Assembly (NCBI GenBank): GCA_016716405.1
Contig: JADJWK010000001.1
Location: 2,108,001 to 2,172,000 of the forward strand
Length of the DNA: 64,000 nt
Direction of reading: 5' to 3'
DNA from: Candidatus Melainabacteria bacterium
Lineage (GTDB): Bacteria > Cyanobacteriota > Vampirovibrionia > Obscuribacterales > Obscuribacteraceae
Shown: in pieces, positions 1 through 9,341 of the stretch
How the letters are laid out: every line of letters starts with the position of its first letter
Numbering within the stretch: position 1 is the first letter of the stretch
Program-made: the position numbers and the translations under genes
Notes under the pieces: model-generated
What the model saw: the letters and a program-made list of their open reading frames with translations, nothing else
Database searches by the model: none
Told to the model about the DNA's origin: nothing

Positions 1-2
1 TT

Positions 3-290
3 GCTTTCACCACCGACGGCAAGACTTATAGTGGCGGCGGCGACGCTATCCATCTTGCAACCTACCTGGAAGAGCAGGACCGGCGCCTGGAGCGGATCGA
101 GGCGAAAGTCCTCGAGACCGCCTATCCGGCCGGCGAGTTTGCCGTGGACTGGTTCGGTCGAAAAGAATCGCTTCATGTTCATATGTTGCGCCTGGTCGCT
201 CACGAGACCCTTCACCACGGCCAGATCATCGTCTTTATGAGAGCTCTTCGAAAGGAATTTCCACCGGGCTGGGACGCCTGGGGCCTCTGA
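3..290 (+). CDS. DinB-family protein, 3' end only
   Basis: The reading frame is open from base 3 to a TGA at 288-290, giving the last 95 residues; the start lies left of the window. The stretch HETLHHGQIIVFMRAL matches the last helix of DinB/YfiT four-helix-bundle proteins, where closely spaced histidines form part of a divalent-metal site and HHGQ is a hallmark. The short tail after it (PPGWDAWGL) also fits the family. Members include metal-dependent thiol transferases and many uncharacterised proteins, so no reaction is assigned. It ends 40 bp before purB and may be cotranscribed. Confidence 0.7.
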   Translation, partial: AFTTDGKTYSGGGDAIHLATYLEEQDRRLERIEAKVLETAYPAGEFAVDWFGRKESLHVHMLRLVAHETLHHGQIIVFMRALRKEFPPGWDAWGL

Positions 291-330
291 GATGCGGTAG
301 AATCGTCCTCTTTCATACGGGAGAAATTCT

Positions 331-1626
331 GTGATCGAGCGATATACGCGCAAGGAGATGGGCGCCCTCTGGGAAGAGGAGGCCAAGTACCAGTCCTGGC
401 TCGATGTGGAGATTGCCGTCTGCAAGGCTCAGGTCGAGCTCGGCAGTATTCCCCCCGAGGCGGTTCAGGAAATCGAGAGGAAAGCGCGCTTCGATATCGC
501 CCGTATTCTCGAGATCGAGAGAGACGTCAAGCATGATGTCATAGCCTTTCTTACCAATGTCAACGAGCATGTCGGCGACGCCGGGCGTTACATACACCTG
601 GGCATGACCAGCTCGGATGTTCTGGATACGGCTCTGGCTCTGCGTCTAAAAAAATCGGGCTTGATTCTGGCCCGGGAGCTGGAGCTGCTGGAGAAGGCGA
701 TTTTCGAGCAGGCGAGAAAGCACAAAGGGACGGTCACCATCGGGCGCTCGCACGGCATTCATGCCGAGCCCACTACTTTCGGTTTCAAGCTGGCGGTCTG
801 GCTGGAAGAGGTGAAGCGCCATCGCAAGCGGCTCGACGACGCCATCGAGACGATTTCGGTGGGCAAGATAAGCGGTGCCGTAGGCACTTTCTCCAATATC
901 TCTCCGGAAGTCGAAGCCCTGGCCTGCAGGGCCCTGGGTCTCGAGCCGGCGCCGATCTCGACCCAGATAGTCCAGCGAGACCGGCATGCCCAGTTCGTTT
1001 TCACCCTGGCTCTCATCGGCTCGAGCCTGGAGAAGTTCGCCACCGAGATCAGGCATTTGCAACGCACCGACGTCCTCGAGGCCGAGGAGCCCTTCTCTGT
1101 GGGTCAGAAAGGCAGCTCCGCCATGCCTCACAAGCGCAATCCGGTGGGCTGCGAAAATATCACCGGTCTGGCGCGCCTGCTGCGGGGCAATGCCATGGCC
1201 GCTCTCGAGAACGTCCCCCTCTGGCACGAGCGGGACATTTCCCACAGCTCGGTGGAGCGGATTATTCTGCCCGACTCAACCATACTCCTGGATTATATGA
1301 TCCATCGCTTCACCGGGATAGTGAAAGATCTGGTGGTCTATCCGGACAATATGAGACGCAACCTCGATGTCTTCGGTGGAGTCATCTTCTCCCAGGCGGT
1401 GCTCCTCAAGCTGGTGGAAAAAGGCCTGACTCGCGAGGATGCTTACAGCCTGGTCCAGCAGAATGCCATGTCGGTCTGGAATCAGAACGGCAAGAGCTTC
1501 AAGGAGGCTCTGCTTGCCGACGAGCGGGTGATGGACAAGCTTTCGGCGAAAGAGGTGGAGAGCTGTCTCGACCCCGAGAGCTATTTGAAAAATGTCGGCA
1601 AAGTCTTCGAGCGTCTGGGGATCTGA
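331..1626 (+). CDS. purB: Adenylosuccinate lyase
   Basis: This cytosolic enzyme acts twice in purine synthesis, splitting SAICAR to AICAR and adenylosuccinate to AMP, each time releasing fumarate. The 431 residues match the normal length of the short bacterial form. The fumarase/aspartase superfamily signature GSSAMPHKRNP is at about residues 261-271. The substrate-binding motif TSSD is near residue 93 and GRSHGIHAEP near 137-146, both intact. The start is GTG with a GGAG ribosome site about 10 bases upstream. The next gene, malQ, starts one base after the stop, so the two are probably cotranscribed although their pathways differ. Confidence 0.96.
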   Translation: MIERYTRKEMGALWEEEAKYQSWLDVEIAVCKAQVELGSIPPEAVQEIERKARFDIARILEIERDVKHDVIAFLTNVNEHVGDAGRYIHLGMTSSDVLDTALALRLKKSGLILARELELLEKAIFEQARKHKGTVTIGRSHGIHAEPTTFGFKLAVWLEEVKRHRKRLDDAIETISVGKISGAVGTFSNISPEVEALACRALGLEPAPISTQIVQRDRHAQFVFTLALIGSSLEKFATEIRHLQRTDVLEAEEPFSVGQKGSSAMPHKRNPVGCENITGLARLLRGNAMAALENVPLWHERDISHSSVERIILPDSTILLDYMIHRFTGIVKDLVVYPDNMRRNLDVFGGVIFSQAVLLKLVEKGLTREDAYSLVQQNAMSVWNQNGKSFKEALLADERVMDKLSAKEVESCLDPESYLKNVGKVFERLGI

Positions 1627-1627
1627 A

Positions 1628-3343
1628 ATGAAGATCGACGCCGAGCGTAAACTCTCTGGAATTCTCGTGCCGGTTTTCGCGCTCCGGCGCCACGGCGATC
1701 TGGGGATCGGCGATACCATAGCCGTGATCGAGGCTCTGGATTTTTGCAAGCAAAATCTGATCGCCGCTCTGCAGACCCTGCCGATTAATGAGACCAGCGA
1801 CGACAACAGCCCCTATAACGCGATCAGCAGCATGGCTCTCGAGCCCTGCCTCCTCGCTATGTCCCCGGATATGGTGCCTGGTCTTTCGGTGTCCGATGTC
1901 GATGAGGAGATCAACTCATCGTCGTTCGACGCCTCCGCGGAGTTCATCGACTATGCAGCCGTAAAGGGACTCAAAATCCGGATCTTGAGACGGTCATTCG
2001 ATCGTTATATGCGCAAGCCGGACAGCGCTTTCGATCAATTCTGCAAACGCAACGATCGCTGGTTGTCACCATATGCGGTGTTCCGTGCGATCATGGCGGA
2101 GAGCGGCAGCGGTCCCTGCTGGACTTACTGGAGCGACGAGCAGAAGAGCTATGAGAGCGCCCTCGCCTGGATCGAGAGCAGCGAGAGAGCCGCCGATCTG
2201 AAACAGGAAATCGCTTTCTGGTCCTATGTCCAGTGGGTGGCGGACAGCCAGTGGCGGTCAGTGAAAGAGCACGCGGACAGGTGCAACGTGCGTCTCATGG
2301 GCGATATCCCATTTGGTGTCAGCCGCTACAGTGTCGATGTCTGGCACGAGCGCCGGCTCTTCGACCTCGAATGGTCGGGGGGGGCGCCTCCGGAGCCGGT
2401 CTTCCATACCGATCTGTTTACCAAGAACTGGGGGCAGAACTGGGGGATTCCGCTTTATGACTGGCGAGTCCATGCGAAGGACGGCTATGCCTGGTGGCGA
2501 AGCCGCGTCGAGCGCCTGCTCGAGCACTTCCATGATTTCCGCATCGATCATGTCCTGGGCTTTTTCCGGGTCTACGCATTTCCCTGGATACCCGAGCGCA
2601 ACGACGAATTCGTGGAATTGACCGAGGCGGAGGCTGCCGCCATTACCGGTGGCAAGTTGCCCGGGTTCAGACCGCGCCCCGACGAGCCCGAGAAGAACGC
2701 CCTGCTCAACAAGAAACAGGGAGTGGCGATACTCGAGGCAGTCTGCGAGGCTGCCGGCAGCGGTTATATAGTCGCCGAGGATCTCGGCTTGCTCATACCC
2801 GAGTATCTGAGACCGGCCCTCCATGACCTGGGCATGGCGGGCTTCGCTATCCCGATTTTCGAGCGTATCGAGAAGACCAGGGAATTTCAGCCTATCGACG
2901 AGCTCCATCCCCTTTCTCTGGCTACTTACGCCACGCACGATCACCAGCCTCTGGCTTCTTTCTACGACGGGCTCCTGGATTGGTGGCACGGTCCCGACGG
3001 CGAGGAGGGCTGGAAGGAAGTGCGCCGGCTCATGAAGCTTCTCGATCTCGATCCGGACAATCCACCGCAGCAATATGACTGGGAATTGCAGAAGGCTTTC
3101 ATGAAAGCTCTCATGGATTCTCCGTGCTGGATGGCTGTGTTCATGGTGACCGATCTGATCGGCTCCAGGCTGCGTTTCAACCAGCCCGGACTCTCGGGCT
3201 CGGGCTGCTGGACCCAGCGGCTGCCGGCCACTCTGACCGCGCTGCAAGCCGATGAGGAGGCGGGCAGAGGCATCGCCGCCCTGAAGGAGCTGATCGAGAG
3301 CACAGGCCGCGAACCGGCGGCTATTCATTCCGAATTGCGTTGA
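1628..3343 (+). CDS. malQ: 4-alpha-glucanotransferase (amylomaltase, GH77)
   Basis: It transfers alpha-1,4-glucan segments between maltooligosaccharides, a step in glycogen or maltodextrin turnover. The 571-residue protein opens with SGILVPVFALR and GDLGIGD and has SDDNSPYNAISS near residue 58, all typical of GH77. The expected catalytic residues are visible: the aspartate of RIDH near 305 (nucleophile), the glutamate of VAEDLG near 383 (acid/base) and the aspartate of THDHQ near 438. An in-frame start at 1592 exists, but ATG 1628 places the family N-terminus correctly and follows purB by one base. A 15-bp sequence is tandemly duplicated across the stop (about 3329-3358). Confidence 0.95.
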   Translation: MKIDAERKLSGILVPVFALRRHGDLGIGDTIAVIEALDFCKQNLIAALQTLPINETSDDNSPYNAISSMALEPCLLAMSPDMVPGLSVSDVDEEINSSSFDASAEFIDYAAVKGLKIRILRRSFDRYMRKPDSAFDQFCKRNDRWLSPYAVFRAIMAESGSGPCWTYWSDEQKSYESALAWIESSERAADLKQEIAFWSYVQWVADSQWRSVKEHADRCNVRLMGDIPFGVSRYSVDVWHERRLFDLEWSGGAPPEPVFHTDLFTKNWGQNWGIPLYDWRVHAKDGYAWWRSRVERLLEHFHDFRIDHVLGFFRVYAFPWIPERNDEFVELTEAEAAAITGGKLPGFRPRPDEPEKNALLNKKQGVAILEAVCEAAGSGYIVAEDLGLLIPEYLRPALHDLGMAGFAIPIFERIEKTREFQPIDELHPLSLATYATHDHQPLASFYDGLLDWWHGPDGEEGWKEVRRLMKLLDLDPDNPPQQYDWELQKAFMKALMDSPCWMAVFMVTDLIGSRLRFNQPGLSGSGCWTQRLPATLTALQADEEAGRGIAALKELIESTGREPAAIHSELR

Positions 3344-3438
3344 GCCGAATTGTGTTGAGCTTATTGCTCGGGCTCGTATCTGGTATCTTTGTTCATGGAT
3401 GATTTTCGAATGGTTCTGGAGTACAGGTTAGTAATTTG

Positions 3439-4383
3439 ATGCTTCCGGCATTTCTGGTACGAGCTGCAGTGGACTATGTCCGACACAGCGACAGGCTCAA
3501 GGACTCGAACCCCTATTCGCGATGCGAGGAAGGCATCCAGGTGGTCAATTGTCTCTGGGAGGAGAAAATTGGCCGCCCGGAGGGAGCCTTGCTCGAGGTG
3601 GCCTTCGTCACCGCCTACTGGGAAGAGTTCTTCCATGCCGAGGACCCGCTGGCAGACGAGAAAGAATGGCGCGAGGGGCTTGCCAAGCGCTCTTCCAACT
3701 ACGATTCTTTCGAGGAATGGCAGGAATGGTTCAAGAAGAGCTATGCCCAGGTCTACCAGGACAACAATATCTGGACCTCGGTGCTCATGACCTCCTGGGC
3801 GAACACCCACCAGTACCAGCTCATGTACAACGATCTCAAGTGGGATTTCCGCCCCTCCAAGTCTTATCTGCCCACAAGCCAGATGTGGCGGCTCGAGCCC
3901 AATATCGAGACGGTCTCTGATGTGCTCCGGGAAGCCTGGCAGATCGAGCTCCGCGAGTATATCGACTCGGGTTTCCAGGTCGAGTCCGAGTCCCTGAGCT
4001 ACCTTGGCCGGGTGGAGTGTCTTGGTTTCGATCTCTCCCGGACCATCGTTCACTGGCCGGCCCGGGCGGATCGGGAGCCCGAAGCCATAGACCTGGGCGA
4101 AATGGTGGCGGAAATCGTCGTCCCGGTGGGCGATTCATGGTATCGCACCCCGGACAACATCATCTTCGCCCACGACCATGTCGATGTCACGGCTCTGCTT
4201 AACAGAGCCAGGTATATTTTCGGCAGCAAGCGCCGGATTCTCGAGCTCATGGTGAACACCCCTCCCGCCAAGGCGCGCTTGCAGGCGAGCGCCGAGGGCT
4301 GGCTCGTGGAAGAGACCGGCGCCGGGGAAGAAGACAACGAAGCTGGCGCCATGGGAGCCCGGACCGAGCCCAGCCCCGTCTGA
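3439..4383 (+). CDS. Conserved-looking hypothetical protein
   Basis: I do not recognise this 314-residue protein. It has no signal peptide or membrane segment and is rich in tryptophan, tyrosine and acidic residues, with stretches such as FEEWQEWFKKSYAQV and MTSWANTHQYQLMYNDLKW, so it looks like a folded cytosolic protein. The last 25 residues are acidic and probably disordered. ATG 3439 was preferred over the adjoining TTG 3436; no clear ribosome site precedes either. It lies 95 bp after malQ on the same strand and converges on rsmG with a 7-bp gap. Coding character is good (GC-rich third positions), so I am confident it is a gene but not of its role. Confidence 0.8.
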   Translation: MLPAFLVRAAVDYVRHSDRLKDSNPYSRCEEGIQVVNCLWEEKIGRPEGALLEVAFVTAYWEEFFHAEDPLADEKEWREGLAKRSSNYDSFEEWQEWFKKSYAQVYQDNNIWTSVLMTSWANTHQYQLMYNDLKWDFRPSKSYLPTSQMWRLEPNIETVSDVLREAWQIELREYIDSGFQVESESLSYLGRVECLGFDLSRTIVHWPARADREPEAIDLGEMVAEIVVPVGDSWYRTPDNIIFAHDHVDVTALLNRARYIFGSKRRILELMVNTPPAKARLQASAEGWLVEETGAGEEDNEAGAMGARTEPSPV

Positions 4384-4390
4384 GCCGCTG

Positions 4391-5130
4391 TCAGGACGAA
4401 AGACGTTTGATCTGCGCCCAGCTGCGCGGATATTTGCCCGGGGTCTTTCCGGTTTTCTCGATCACGACGATTACGTGCTTGACCCCGGAACTCGAGGTCT
4501 GCATGGCCGGCACGACAATCTCACCGGGGCCGCCTCCCAGGGCTTTCAGGTGTCTGCGGCTTTCGCGGAGCTCGGCTCCGGCCTGCTCTTCGCTCTTGAA
4601 GGCGAGGACGAGCCCGCCCGGACGCAGGAGGGGCAACCCGAGCTCCGCCACCACCGCCAGATGCCCCAGAGCCCTGCTCACCACCAGGTCGAACTGCCCC
4701 CGGTAGTCGTCCTGGTGCGCCAGCTCCTCCAGCCGGGCGGTGACGGCGCTGGCCCGGTCGGTGAGACCGAGCCTGCGCACCGCTGCCTCGACAAACCGTG
4801 TTTTCTTGGCTGTCGAGTCGATCAGGTCAACTCTCAGACCGGGCAGGGCGATAGCCAGGCAGAGCCCGGGCAGTCCGGCTCCGGTTCCGAGGTCGGCCAG
4901 GCGGCACTGCTTATCAGACACAAAAAAACGGCTGAATTCGAGAATCGACAGCGAATCGGCAAAATGCCTGGTGAATATCGATTCCGGGCTGGGATCGGCG
5001 ACCAGATTGGTGTGGCTGCCGTAATCCGCAAGCATTTCGGCATAGAGCTCAAGGGCTCGACTTGCTCGCCGGCAAGCTCGATGCCGGCTCCGCTGAGCAG
5101 CTCTGTGAGGGCGACTGCCTGTTCGCTCAA
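4391..5130 (-). CDS. rsmG: 16S rRNA (guanine527-N7)-methyltransferase, with apparent frameshift
   Basis: RsmG (GidB) makes m7G527 in 16S rRNA from SAM. The main frame (ATG at 5035) has the SAM motif LADLGTGAGLPGLCLAIALP, SRALGHL and GGLVLAFK. It lacks the usual first 30 or so residues. These are encoded just upstream in another frame, from TTG 5130 with an AAGGA site: SEQAVALTELLSGAGIELAGEQVE. Adding one base near 5050-5052 joins the frames as ...EQVEP-LELYAEMLADYGSHTNL and restores the residue spacing of E. coli RsmG in this region. So the window contains a one-base loss: an assembly error, a real mutation or, less likely, programmed shifting. Translation from ATG 5035 alone would give a truncated 214-residue protein. 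Confidence 0.9.
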
Positions 5131-5265
5131 ACTTTTTTCCTTGCTCCGGATGTCAATTGTATACCCTTCTATCTGATTTAAATTCTATTTTCTGATTATG
5201 TCTACAACGTAGGTGGGTATGTCTCAAGATAGTGACGGTAGCTACCACAGGTAAAGAGTTTATCC

Positions 5266-7812
5266 ATGGCTCCGCGCGCATTTCAAACGATGCTCGTCGG
5301 CCCTATGGGCACGAAGGACAGGCTTGAGCTTGAAAGCAGAGTGCTGGCGGCAGCTCTCAAGCAGAGCTTTGAGCGTGGTGACAGCGTAGGGGTCAGTCTC
5401 GCTCACAGACAAATCTTCCTGCTTCTCAAGGCTGCAAAGAAAGCCGAGGCATCAGGCTCGGGCTCCCGGGAACGGGGCCGCCGGCGCTCATCGTTTGACA
5501 AACGCTCGCAGAAAGAGGAAAGGGAGGCTCGTCCGAAGAAGGATCGAGTCATGCCTCATATCGTCTGGACCGAGGAGGACGCCAGCCAGTATGACGAGGA
5601 AGACTCCGAGGTCACCGAGGAGAGCGCCGCCGTCTCCATCGAGGCTGATAATCCTGTAGTAGTCGAACCGGAAGCAGCTCGAGTCGAGGAGATTGAGAGC
5701 GAGCCGCAAGCTGGTGAGCCGAAAGCTGGTGAGCAGAGTGAGCAGAAAGAGGGCGAGTCGTCCACTCAGGTCCTCGGACCTTTCGTGCTCCAGGAAGGAG
5801 TCCAGGATGCTTATTCGATCCTGAAGGTCGAGCAGGTCGCCAGCTTCGAGGAGATTCACCGCAACTTCTTCAGGCTGGTCAAGCGTCTTCTGGTGGACAT
5901 GAAGAAAGCGACTCGCAAGCGCAAGAAAGAGCTGCTCCTCGATCTGCAGCAGTTGTGGATCGCCCACGATGTGCTTACCGATCCTGTGACACGCACCGAT
6001 TATGATTTCCGCATTCTCGGCTTGCGCGGCGCTCCCGATGTGATCATCGATGGAGGCGCGGAAGAGGGCGAAGGCATGATCGGCTCGGAGATTCCGCTCC
6101 GGATCGGCGAGCTCCTTCAGTGTGCCGGCTTGCTCGAGCCCACCGAGCTCGAGATCGCAGCCGACATGCATAAAGCCATGCCCGAGATGCTTTTCGGCGC
6201 TTTCCTGGTGAAGCAGGGATTTATCACCGAGGAAGACCTCGAGCAGGTGCTCATGGGTCAGAGACTGCTCAAGATGGGACATTTCTCGGTGGGCACTTTC
6301 CAGGCATGCATGAAGGAGTGGCGTGAGGAGAGCGTCTATATCCAGGACAGCGCCGTGGCTCACAACCTGATCAGCAAGCACGAGATGGATCGGATTGTCG
6401 CTCAGGGACTGATGGACACCGATACGGAGATTCCGGCGATCAACGCGCAGGGCAAATCCACGGGGATGCGTACCGGGCTGGCGAGCAAGATCCAGTATGC
6501 CGGCACCGGCCAGATGATCAACGAGGAGGAAGCCCGCAAACGCCAGGTGAGTGCCGGTCACGCCGTGCCGGGCTGGAAGGATCAGCTCGACTGGAGCGCC
6601 CCCGCACAGGAGGAGCGCCCTCCCAAGCTCGAGGTCAGAAATGACGATGAGATCGAGCGCTCCCGGGTCGAGATCGAGGGGATCACCGATGGTGTCGCCG
6701 AAGAGCCGACCCCGGGCAAGAAGTCCCTGCGCTCGCTCATGAAGGGCATTCATGCTCCCTCCGAAAGCGAGCAGTCGGCTGCCCTGGATCGGCTGAACAG
6801 TATCCTGGCCGAGCCCGAGACGGCCCCGGAAGCAAGTAAGGAAGAAAGCCTGCCCACATCCGAGTGGCCTGCCGATACTGCCGCGGCAAGCGCCGATGAC
6901 GAGCGCACCAGGAGCGTCGAGCTGCCCAGGATAGAAGCGCCGCCGCCGCCCCTCCGCAGCATCGTCACCGAGTTATCGATGTACGACGACGAGGACGAGC
7001 CTCTCCTGGAGCTCGACGAGTCCGCCTTCGCGATGAGAAAACCATCGCCGGCGGAGCATTCGCCGCTTCCGGAGCCGACTCCGACTGAATCGAAGCCAGA
7101 GCCGGAGAAGCAAGAGCCCGAGAAAATTACCGATCAGATATTCGATTTCTCAGCCGGCGGTGATCCGGATCCGGGTCTGATAACCGGAACCATGAAGGTT
7201 CAGGATCATTCTGCGACGGAAGCTCGCGATGGCGCTGATTCCGTGGAAAATTCCGTCGAAGACTCCGTGGAGAATTCCGGGGATAATTCCAGCGCTGACC
7301 CCGGCGATGACTCGAGCGACAATCTCTACGACGATGAAGACGACGCAACCATTGACCTGGTCGGTCTCTCCGCCAAGCCGGTCGGCGAGGATCTTCTCGA
7401 GCCCGGTGATCTCGAGCAGCTCGAGGAGCTCCAGCAGCTCGATGAGCTCGGCGCCCCGTTAGATGATGGCGCCGAGTCGGCGGGCTCATCGAGCTCTCAG
7501 CTCGACGAGACCGAGACCACCGAGGAGATGCAGGCGGTGAGCGTGGCAGAGCCGATCGCCGAGGACAGCGATCCGAAGCTCAAGTCCGGGGAGTGGCAGC
7601 TCGTCTTCAAGATCCAGGGAAGCCTGGCGGACGTTCTTCTGTCTGATACCGATGATGATACCGTACCCAGGCTCAGCCCCCGCATCGACGATATCGATAT
7701 GGTATCGGATAGGGTGCCGGAAGAGAAGCAAGACCGGCAACAAGATCAGGACCAGTCCTCAGCCGGGACCAAGGGCGACGAGTCGAGCGAAGACGAGGGC
7801 GTGCAGACCTAG
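5266..7812 (+). CDS. Long acidic protein with degenerate DnaJ-like domain
   Basis: This 848-residue protein has no signal peptide. Residues about 180-245 resemble a J domain (YSILKVEQVASFEEIHRNFFRLVKRL ends, then DPVTRTDYDFRIL), but the HPD tripeptide needed to stimulate DnaK is absent. Residues about 277-345 carry two helical repeats of the type LGELLxxxGLxxxxxLExA/LVKQGFITEEDLEQVL, as seen before type II/IV secretion ATPases and in related adaptors. The rest is long, acidic and low-complexity, including degenerate repeats of VENSVEDS type near residues 655-690. It is probably a scaffold or regulatory adaptor rather than a co-chaperone. It is divergent from rsmG, with a 135-bp shared upstream region. 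Confidence 0.8.
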   Translation: MAPRAFQTMLVGPMGTKDRLELESRVLAAALKQSFERGDSVGVSLAHRQIFLLLKAAKKAEASGSGSRERGRRRSSFDKRSQKEEREARPKKDRVMPHIVWTEEDASQYDEEDSEVTEESAAVSIEADNPVVVEPEAARVEEIESEPQAGEPKAGEQSEQKEGESSTQVLGPFVLQEGVQDAYSILKVEQVASFEEIHRNFFRLVKRLLVDMKKATRKRKKELLLDLQQLWIAHDVLTDPVTRTDYDFRILGLRGAPDVIIDGGAEEGEGMIGSEIPLRIGELLQCAGLLEPTELEIAADMHKAMPEMLFGAFLVKQGFITEEDLEQVLMGQRLLKMGHFSVGTFQACMKEWREESVYIQDSAVAHNLISKHEMDRIVAQGLMDTDTEIPAINAQGKSTGMRTGLASKIQYAGTGQMINEEEARKRQVSAGHAVPGWKDQLDWSAPAQEERPPKLEVRNDDEIERSRVEIEGITDGVAEEPTPGKKSLRSLMKGIHAPSESEQSAALDRLNSILAEPETAPEASKEESLPTSEWPADTAAASADDERTRSVELPRIEAPPPPLRSIVTELSMYDDEDEPLLELDESAFAMRKPSPAEHSPLPEPTPTESKPEPEKQEPEKITDQIFDFSAGGDPDPGLITGTMKVQDHSATEARDGADSVENSVEDSVENSGDNSSADPGDDSSDNLYDDEDDATIDLVGLSAKPVGEDLLEPGDLEQLEELQQLDELGAPLDDGAESAGSSSSQLDETETTEEMQAVSVAEPIAEDSDPKLKSGEWQLVFKIQGSLADVLLSDTDDDTVPRLSPRIDDIDMVSDRVPEEKQDRQQDQDQSSAGTKGDESSEDEGVQT

Positions 7813-7825
7813 TCTTGACTGATCG

Positions 7826-8749
7826 CTAGAGCCTTGTCGCCGACTCTTTGTGCGATAGATAGAGCTTGAGGATGACCGAGAGCTGCTCGCAGATGATCCG
7901 GACTACCTTCAGGTCGCCGGCCTTGAAAGCCCGGTCGCCTGCTGGCACCACCACCAGAAGGCCCAGTCTCTTGCCTTTGACGTCGATGGGCTGGGTGACG
8001 GAGTTCTGCGGGAAATAAGTCTTGTCCTCGTGCCGGTCCCGGGAGCGCGGCAGACCGAGCTGGATGCCGATACGATCCACATAGGATAGGAAGGCTCTTT
8101 CCTGCACTCCTTTGCCGCAGTCGGTGAGCGCCGTGGATTCGGTGGACTCGTTGACCAGGAGACCGCAGGCTTCGTAGTTGAGGATGGCCGACATCAGATC
8201 GAACAGCTGCTCGGCGACAAGCGGGAGATTGTGCGCCTCTTCACCGAGCCTGCGGACTTCGTCGATGATCGTGGCCTCGAAGAGAAGACGTTCCAGGAGC
8301 TGATTGAGCCGGTTGTTGATCTCTTCGGTGGTCGGGGCTTTGCTGGGCTCGGGCATGACCCGCAGGCGCGATTCTTTCGACCAGTCTTCAAGAAGCTCCC
8401 GCACCGCTTTGACCAGGCTCGTGAATCCGGGCTCTTTGGGAATGAACCGATCGGCGCCGGATTTCATGCCCCAGAACCGGTCCAGAGAGCCGTCCAGTTT
8501 GGTCAAAAGAATAACCGGGATGTTCGATAGCTCGGGATCGTTTTTGACCAGGCGGCAGAGCTGGTAGCCATTAATCCCGGACATGACCACGTCCGAGACG
8601 ATCAGATCAGGCAGCTCGTTATAGGCGATCACCAGCCCCTCGGCGCCGGTTCTCGCTGCCAGCACGGTGAAACCCGAAGCCTCGAGCTTCTTGCGTATAG
8701 TGATTGTCTGAGTCGGGCTGTCCTCTACGAGAAGGACGCGATGAGTCAT
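7826..8749 (-). CDS. Response regulator with C-terminal GAF-like domain
   Basis: Residues 1-120 form a receiver domain with the acidic pair in VLLVEDSPTQ, the phospho-acceptor aspartate in LIVSDVVMSGINGYQL and the conserved lysine in FIPKEP. After a linker, residues about 150-300 look like a GAF domain (LVAEQLFDLMSAILNYEACGLLV ends; PIDVKGKRLGLLVVVPAGDRAF). There is no DNA-binding or GGDEF output, so signalling is probably through protein contacts. No partner kinase lies beside it; the nearest hybrid kinase is about 20 kb away. The gene converges on the J-domain-like gene with a 13-bp gap. Confidence 0.88.
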   Translation of the reverse strand: MTHRVLLVEDSPTQTITIRKKLEASGFTVLAARTGAEGLVIAYNELPDLIVSDVVMSGINGYQLCRLVKNDPELSNIPVILLTKLDGSLDRFWGMKSGADRFIPKEPGFTSLVKAVRELLEDWSKESRLRVMPEPSKAPTTEEINNRLNQLLERLLFEATIIDEVRRLGEEAHNLPLVAEQLFDLMSAILNYEACGLLVNESTESTALTDCGKGVQERAFLSYVDRIGIQLGLPRSRDRHEDKTYFPQNSVTQPIDVKGKRLGLLVVVPAGDRAFKAGDLKVVRIICEQLSVILKLYLSHKESATRL

Positions 8750-8860
8750 GATAACCTCGCTCTGAGGTTTCAGTTTATAGCATCGCCATAGTAGAGAGAA
8801 GTCAAACCGGGCCTGACCATATATAAATTAGCGGAAAACCACAGTGTTTTCGCCATTCTC

Positions 8861-8889
8861 TTGACAGTCCCGTTGATATGTCATTTGAT
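8861..8889 (+). promoter_or_regulatory. Sigma-70-type promoter for LRV-repeat gene
   Basis: TTGACA at 8861-8866 is a perfect -35 box. A 17-bp spacer follows, then TTTGAT at 8884-8889 (4 of 6 matches to TATAAT). The sequence lies in the AT-rich gap between two divergent genes and points toward the gene starting at 8922. Transcription would start near 8896, leaving a short leader. Confidence 0.6.
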
Positions 8890-8921
8890 CCTATTCAGGA
8901 GCTAAAATCGACAATCAGCCG

Positions 8922-9341
8922 ATGAAATCAGACAACCCCTATATTCTAGCCGGTGCTGCCGACACTGCTCTCAGGGAGTTGCGCAAGCTGGCCAGGCACG
9001 ACGATCCCGCGATCAGGAGACGAGTGGCCGAGCACCCTCGCGTGCCCCTTCGTCTTCTTGTCGAGCTCTCCGCAGACGGCGACGCCGATGTGCGCATCGC
9101 CGTCTCGGAAAGTCCCCGGCTCCCGGAGTCGGTCCTGGAGCGGCTGGCTGAGGACTGCTGCGACGACGTGCGTTATGCCCTGGCGGAGAATCTCAATCTG
9201 CCCATGAGCATCCTCAGCCGGCTTGCCGACGACGACAATCCCTTTGTCAGCCAGCGAAGTATCGTCAGTCTCAAGAGGCTTCAACCCTGTTCGGTTGCCG
9301 GTCTGGATCAAGATCCGGAGAGAGCCGCTCTCAGCGGCTGA
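8922..9341 (+). CDS. LRV/HEAT-like repeat protein
   Basis: This 139-residue protein is built from about four 24-residue repeats of the form LAxDDDxxVRxxVAExPxxPxxLLxxL, for example LSADGDADVRIAVSESPRLPESVLERL. This matches the leucine-rich repeat variant (LRV) family, alpha solenoids first described in nitrogen-fixing bacteria. No iron-sulfur cysteine cluster is present, unlike the N-terminus of some LRV proteins. It has no signal peptide, and a protein-binding role is the only inference. The 3' end overlaps the convergent neighbour by 11 bp. Confidence 0.75.
   Translation: MKSDNPYILAGAADTALRELRKLARHDDPAIRRRVAEHPRVPLRLLVELSADGDADVRIAVSESPRLPESVLERLAEDCCDDVRYALAENLNLPMSILSRLADDDNPFVSQRSIVSLKRLQPCSVAGLDQDPERAALSG

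Noticed and set aside
9331..9341. Frameshift or read-through between LRV and fusion genes
   Set aside because: The overlap is a simple tail-to-tail overlap of two opposite-strand genes; both frames are intact.
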